Shown here: positions 7,014-9,181 of the stretch, piece by piece
Numbering within the stretch: the first letter of the stretch is position 1
Layout: every line of letters begins with the position of its first letter
From: Acidobacteriaceae bacterium
GTDB taxonomy: Bacteria; Acidobacteriota; Terriglobia; Terriglobales; Acidobacteriaceae
Reading direction: 5' to 3'
Assembly: GCA_003152795.1 (NCBI GenBank)
Contig: PMBA01000178.1
Location: 3,447-12,627 of the forward strand
Length of the DNA: 9,181 nt
Program-made: the position numbers and the translations under genes
Notes under the pieces: model-generated
What the model saw: the letters and a program-made list of their open reading frames with translations, nothing else
Told to the model about the DNA's origin: nothing
The model's database searches: none

Positions 7014-7049
7014 TTTGTCATCCTGAACGAAGCGAAGGACCTGCTTCGT
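7014..7049. repeat. Dispersed hairpin repeat in the convergent intergenic gap
   Basis: The stretch begins TTTGTCATCCTGAACGAAG and continues GCGAAGGACCTGC. I recall it as a widely dispersed intergenic repeat in acidobacterial and other environmental genomes, whose spurious translations read VILSEAKDL or HPERSEGS. It can fold: ACGAAGC (7027-7033) pairs with GCTTCGT (7043-7049) around a 9-base loop. It sits between the ends of phoU (6982) and dnaE2 (7094), which face each other, and is the only clear secondary structure in that 111-base gap. It may help end transcription from both sides, although it lacks T-tracts. Confidence 0.65.
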
Positions 7050-7093
7050 CCCAGCTGACCCTGCGATTCAGGCCCCAGTTAGCCGCGTATGCG

Positions 7094-9181
7094 TCAATGA
7101 AAATCGTGCGAGGCGGTCTCCGCCCGCGTGATGCGCAGCGGCGAGACTTTTTCCGCCCGGATGTGAATCACGTTGTCCTGATTCTGGAGAATTCCTTCGA
7201 TCATCAGAAAGCGTTCCGAAATCAGCAGCACCCGATTCTTCTGCAACAGATCGGGAGCGACAATCGCATTGGCAATTCCTGTTTCATCTTCCAGGCTCAT
7301 GAACATCATTCCCTTGGCCGTCCCCGGACGCTGGCGGGCAATCACGCATCCGCCGATGCGCAATCGGCGTCCATTCGGAAGGTGCGCCAGATCGGACGCG
7401 CAATAAACCCCCATTGTTTTCAACTCTGCCCGGCGGTACTGCATGGGATGCGGCCCGACCGTCAGCCCGGTAGCGCGAAAATCCGCCACCAAACGCTCTT
7501 CGTCCGTCATGGCCGCCAGCGGAGATTCCCCACCAATTTCCGGCAATTCATCCAGCAACGGCCCCGACCAGCGAACCGCCCGCTCTACCTGCCACAGCGC
7601 CTCGCGGCGATGAAACAGCTTTTCACCACGGAGACACGGAGACACGGAGGAATTCTTTTGATTGAGAATTTCATTCAACGCTCCGATCTCCGCCAGCGTC
7701 GTCAACTCATCCTTGCGCAACTCGGGCACGCGGCGAGCCAGATCCTGAACCGACGCAAACGTCGCCAAGCTGCGCTCCCGAACCAAAGCCTGTCCCGCCG
7801 GCTCGCGCAATCCACGCGCATATTTCAAACCGAGGCGCACGGCAAGATTTTCTCCGCTCGGCACGGCATAGCTTTTACTGGCAACTGGCAACTGGCGACT
7901 GGCAACTGTTTCTAAACTGCACTTCCAATCCGACCGCGTCACATCCATGGGCAGCACTTTCAATCCGTGCCGCTGCGCGTCTTTCACAATCGTCGCGGGA
8001 TGATAAAAACCCATGGGCTGATTGTTCAGCAACGCGGCCGTAAACGCAGCCAGGTAATGGCATTTCAAATAAGCGCTGGCATAGGCAATCAAGGCAAAGC
8101 TGGCGGCATGAGATTCCGGAAATCCATAAAGAGCGAACGAAGTAATCGACTGGATGATCTGCTCCTGCGTTTCGCCACGGATTTCGTTGCGCGTCATACC
8201 GGCGCGCAGCTTTTCTTCGATCACTTTCATTCGCGCCTCGGAACGTTTGAAGCCCATGGCGCGGCGCAACTCCTCCGCTTCGCCGCCGGTAAAGTTGGCG
8301 GTGATCATGGCCATGCGCAGCAACTGCTCCTGAAACAGGGGCACGCCCAGGGTGCGGCCCAGCACGGCTTCAAGCGACGGATGCGGATACGTGACCTCTT
8401 CTCTGCCCTGCCGTCGCTTGAGAAATGGATTGACCATGTTTCCCACGATCGGTCCGGGCCGTATGATCGCCACCTGCACCACGATGTCATAAAATTTCTG
8501 CGGCTTCAGGCGCGGCAGGCACGCCATCTGCGCCCGGCTCTCGACCTGGAACATGCCCACCGTGTCGGCTTTTTGCAGCGTGGAATATACGGCGGGGTCG
8601 TCCGCTGGAAGATGCGCCAAGTCCACTTCTTCCTTGTAATGGTCGCGAATCATTTGGAGAGAATCCTTCAGCGCCGCCATCATGCCCAGGCCCAGCAGAT
8701 CGACTTTGATGATGCCCATGTCGGCGCAGTCTTCTTTATCCCACTGCACCACCACGCGGCCCGGCATGGAAGCGGGTTCCAACGGTACGACCGAATCGAG
8801 ACGGCCTTCGCAGATAACCATGCCGCCCGAGTGCTGCCCTAAATGCCGCGGCAGATCCTGCGCGGCCAGACACAGCTCGAAATATTTGCGGATGCGCGGA
8901 TGGGTAAGATCGAGTCCGGCATCGCGCAGACGGTGATCGAGCGCATCGTTCTCGTCCTTGAATTCCCAGGTGGCCACGGCCGCGGAAATCCGCTTCAGCG
9001 TCTCCGCATCGAATCCCAGCGCCTTGCCCATTTCGCGCGCGGCCATGCGATTGCGATAGGTGATGACGTTGGCGGTCATGGCCGCTCCGCGTGGTCCATA
9101 ACGCCGATAGACGTACTGGATCACGCGTTCGCGCTCGTCACCGCTGGGCAAATCGAGATCGATGTCGGGCCACTCGCCGCG
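7094..9181 (-). CDS. dnaE2: Error-prone DNA polymerase DnaE2, C-terminal two-thirds (5' end outside window)
   Basis: The last 695 codons of a C-family polymerase are visible; the full protein is usually about 1050-1100 residues, so the PHP domain and the start of the palm are beyond the right edge. Numbering from the first visible codon, catalytic aspartates are D6 and D8 in PDIDLD and D161 in IKVDLLGLG. DnaE2-type motifs include GMFQVESRAQM (about 209), VAIIRPGPI (about 237), YGFPESHAASFALIAY (about 352) and LLNNQPMGFYHP. A C-terminal OB-fold follows at about 607-676 (RQRPGTAKGMMFMSLEDETG), and the protein ends SHDFH. DnaE2 does lesion bypass and damage-induced mutagenesis, usually with ImuA and ImuB; these genes may lie upstream, out of view. 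Two low-complexity stretches (residues about 425-435 and 511-519) are encoded by short tandem DNA repeats and look inserted relative to the family. No frameshift or stop interrupts the frame. Confidence 0.93.
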   Translation of the reverse strand, partial: RGEWPDIDLDLPSGDERERVIQYVYRRYGPRGAAMTANVITYRNRMAAREMGKALGFDAETLKRISAAVATWEFKDENDALDHRLRDAGLDLTHPRIRKYFELCLAAQDLPRHLGQHSGGMVICEGRLDSVVPLEPASMPGRVVVQWDKEDCADMGIIKVDLLGLGMMAALKDSLQMIRDHYKEEVDLAHLPADDPAVYSTLQKADTVGMFQVESRAQMACLPRLKPQKFYDIVVQVAIIRPGPIVGNMVNPFLKRRQGREEVTYPHPSLEAVLGRTLGVPLFQEQLLRMAMITANFTGGEAEELRRAMGFKRSEARMKVIEEKLRAGMTRNEIRGETQEQIIQSITSFALYGFPESHAASFALIAYASAYLKCHYLAAFTAALLNNQPMGFYHPATIVKDAQRHGLKVLPMDVTRSDWKCSLETVASRQLPVASKSYAVPSGENLAVRLGLKYARGLREPAGQALVRERSLATFASVQDLARRVPELRKDELTTLAEIGALNEILNQKNSSVSPCLRGEKLFHRREALWQVERAVRWSGPLLDELPEIGGESPLAAMTDEERLVADFRATGLTVGPHPMQYRRAELKTMGVYCASDLAHLPNGRRLRIGGCVIARQRPGTAKGMMFMSLEDETGIANAIVAPDLLQKNRVLLISERFLMIEGILQNQDNVIHIRAEKVSPLRITRAETASHDFH
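7627..7650. repeat. Tandem 8-bp repeat inside dnaE2
   Basis: Three units of CACGGAGA run from 7627 to 7650; the last ends in GG. With its flanks (TTTCACCACGGAGACACGG) it looks like a dispersed intergenic repeat familiar from many environmental bacterial genomes. In dnaE2 it is read on the minus strand as SSVSPCLRG, between a conserved GALNE motif and the conserved HRREALWQVE segment, where the family normally has only a short link. Confidence 0.8.
7877..7908. repeat. Tandem 7-bp repeat inside dnaE2
   Basis: ACTGGCA is repeated four and a half times from 7877 to 7908, with one substitution (ACTGGCG in the third unit). The same string is a frequent intergenic tandem repeat in acidobacterial genomes, as I recall them. 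On the dnaE2 strand it is translated as TVASRQLPVAS, a heptad-periodic peptide, in the variable link after DWKCSLE and before the conserved AVRLGLKYARGL. Confidence 0.8.

Noticed and set aside
7627..7908. CRISPR-like array in dnaE2
   Set aside because: The units are 7-8 bp, contiguous without spacers, and the two arrays are unrelated in sequence. They are simple tandem repeats.
7097..7915. Long plus-strand open frame opposite dnaE2
   Set aside because: It lies wholly antisense to a confidently identified polymerase gene, its translation has no domain character, and it includes the translated repeats (TTETRRHGG), a typical spurious product.

Overview
The window looks like a chromosomal segment from an Acidobacteriota bacterium (Terriglobia-like). 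This rests on an Oar-like TonB-dependent receptor with an N-terminal carboxypeptidase-regulatory fold, a Thr-type sulfatase-like hydrolase fused to TPRs, a DnaE2 polymerase, GC-rich coding sequence, and short dispersed repeats that I recall from such genomes. The assignment is inference from gene style, not a database match.

Layout, left to right. Bases 1-140 hold the start of a leftward membrane-protein gene that runs off the left edge. Bases 141-750 are a long, relatively AT-rich divergent intergenic region with no gene I can support. Bases 751-4062 encode a 1103-residue outer-membrane receptor, closed by a strong intrinsic terminator (4089-4118). After a 12-bp direct repeat and a plausible promoter, 4192-6117 encode a secreted alkaline-phosphatase/sulfatase-superfamily hydrolase with six TPR units. 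A leader with a perfect dyad precedes a PhoU-family gene (6233-6982). A 111-bp convergent intergenic gap holds a dispersed hairpin repeat. The 3' two-thirds of dnaE2 (error-prone DNA polymerase) then fills 7094-9181 leftward, and its 5' end lies beyond the right edge.

The genes do not form one operon. The receptor is cut off from the hydrolase by the terminator, and hydrolase and phoU each have their own -10-like TATGCTA element. Receptor and hydrolase are both envelope proteins, one probably importing or binding an extracellular ligand and the other hydrolysing an ester. PhoU beside the hydrolase hints at phosphate physiology, but no pst or pho regulator genes are visible. dnaE2 belongs to DNA-damage mutagenesis and is unrelated to the rest.

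I did not find a convincing new multi-gene system. The most unusual signal is in dnaE2. Two short tandem arrays (7-bp and 8-bp units), both resembling dispersed intergenic repeats, sit in frame inside the coding sequence downstream of the catalytic core. Neither unit length is a multiple of three, so gain or loss of one unit in either array would bring a stop codon within about 65 bp.
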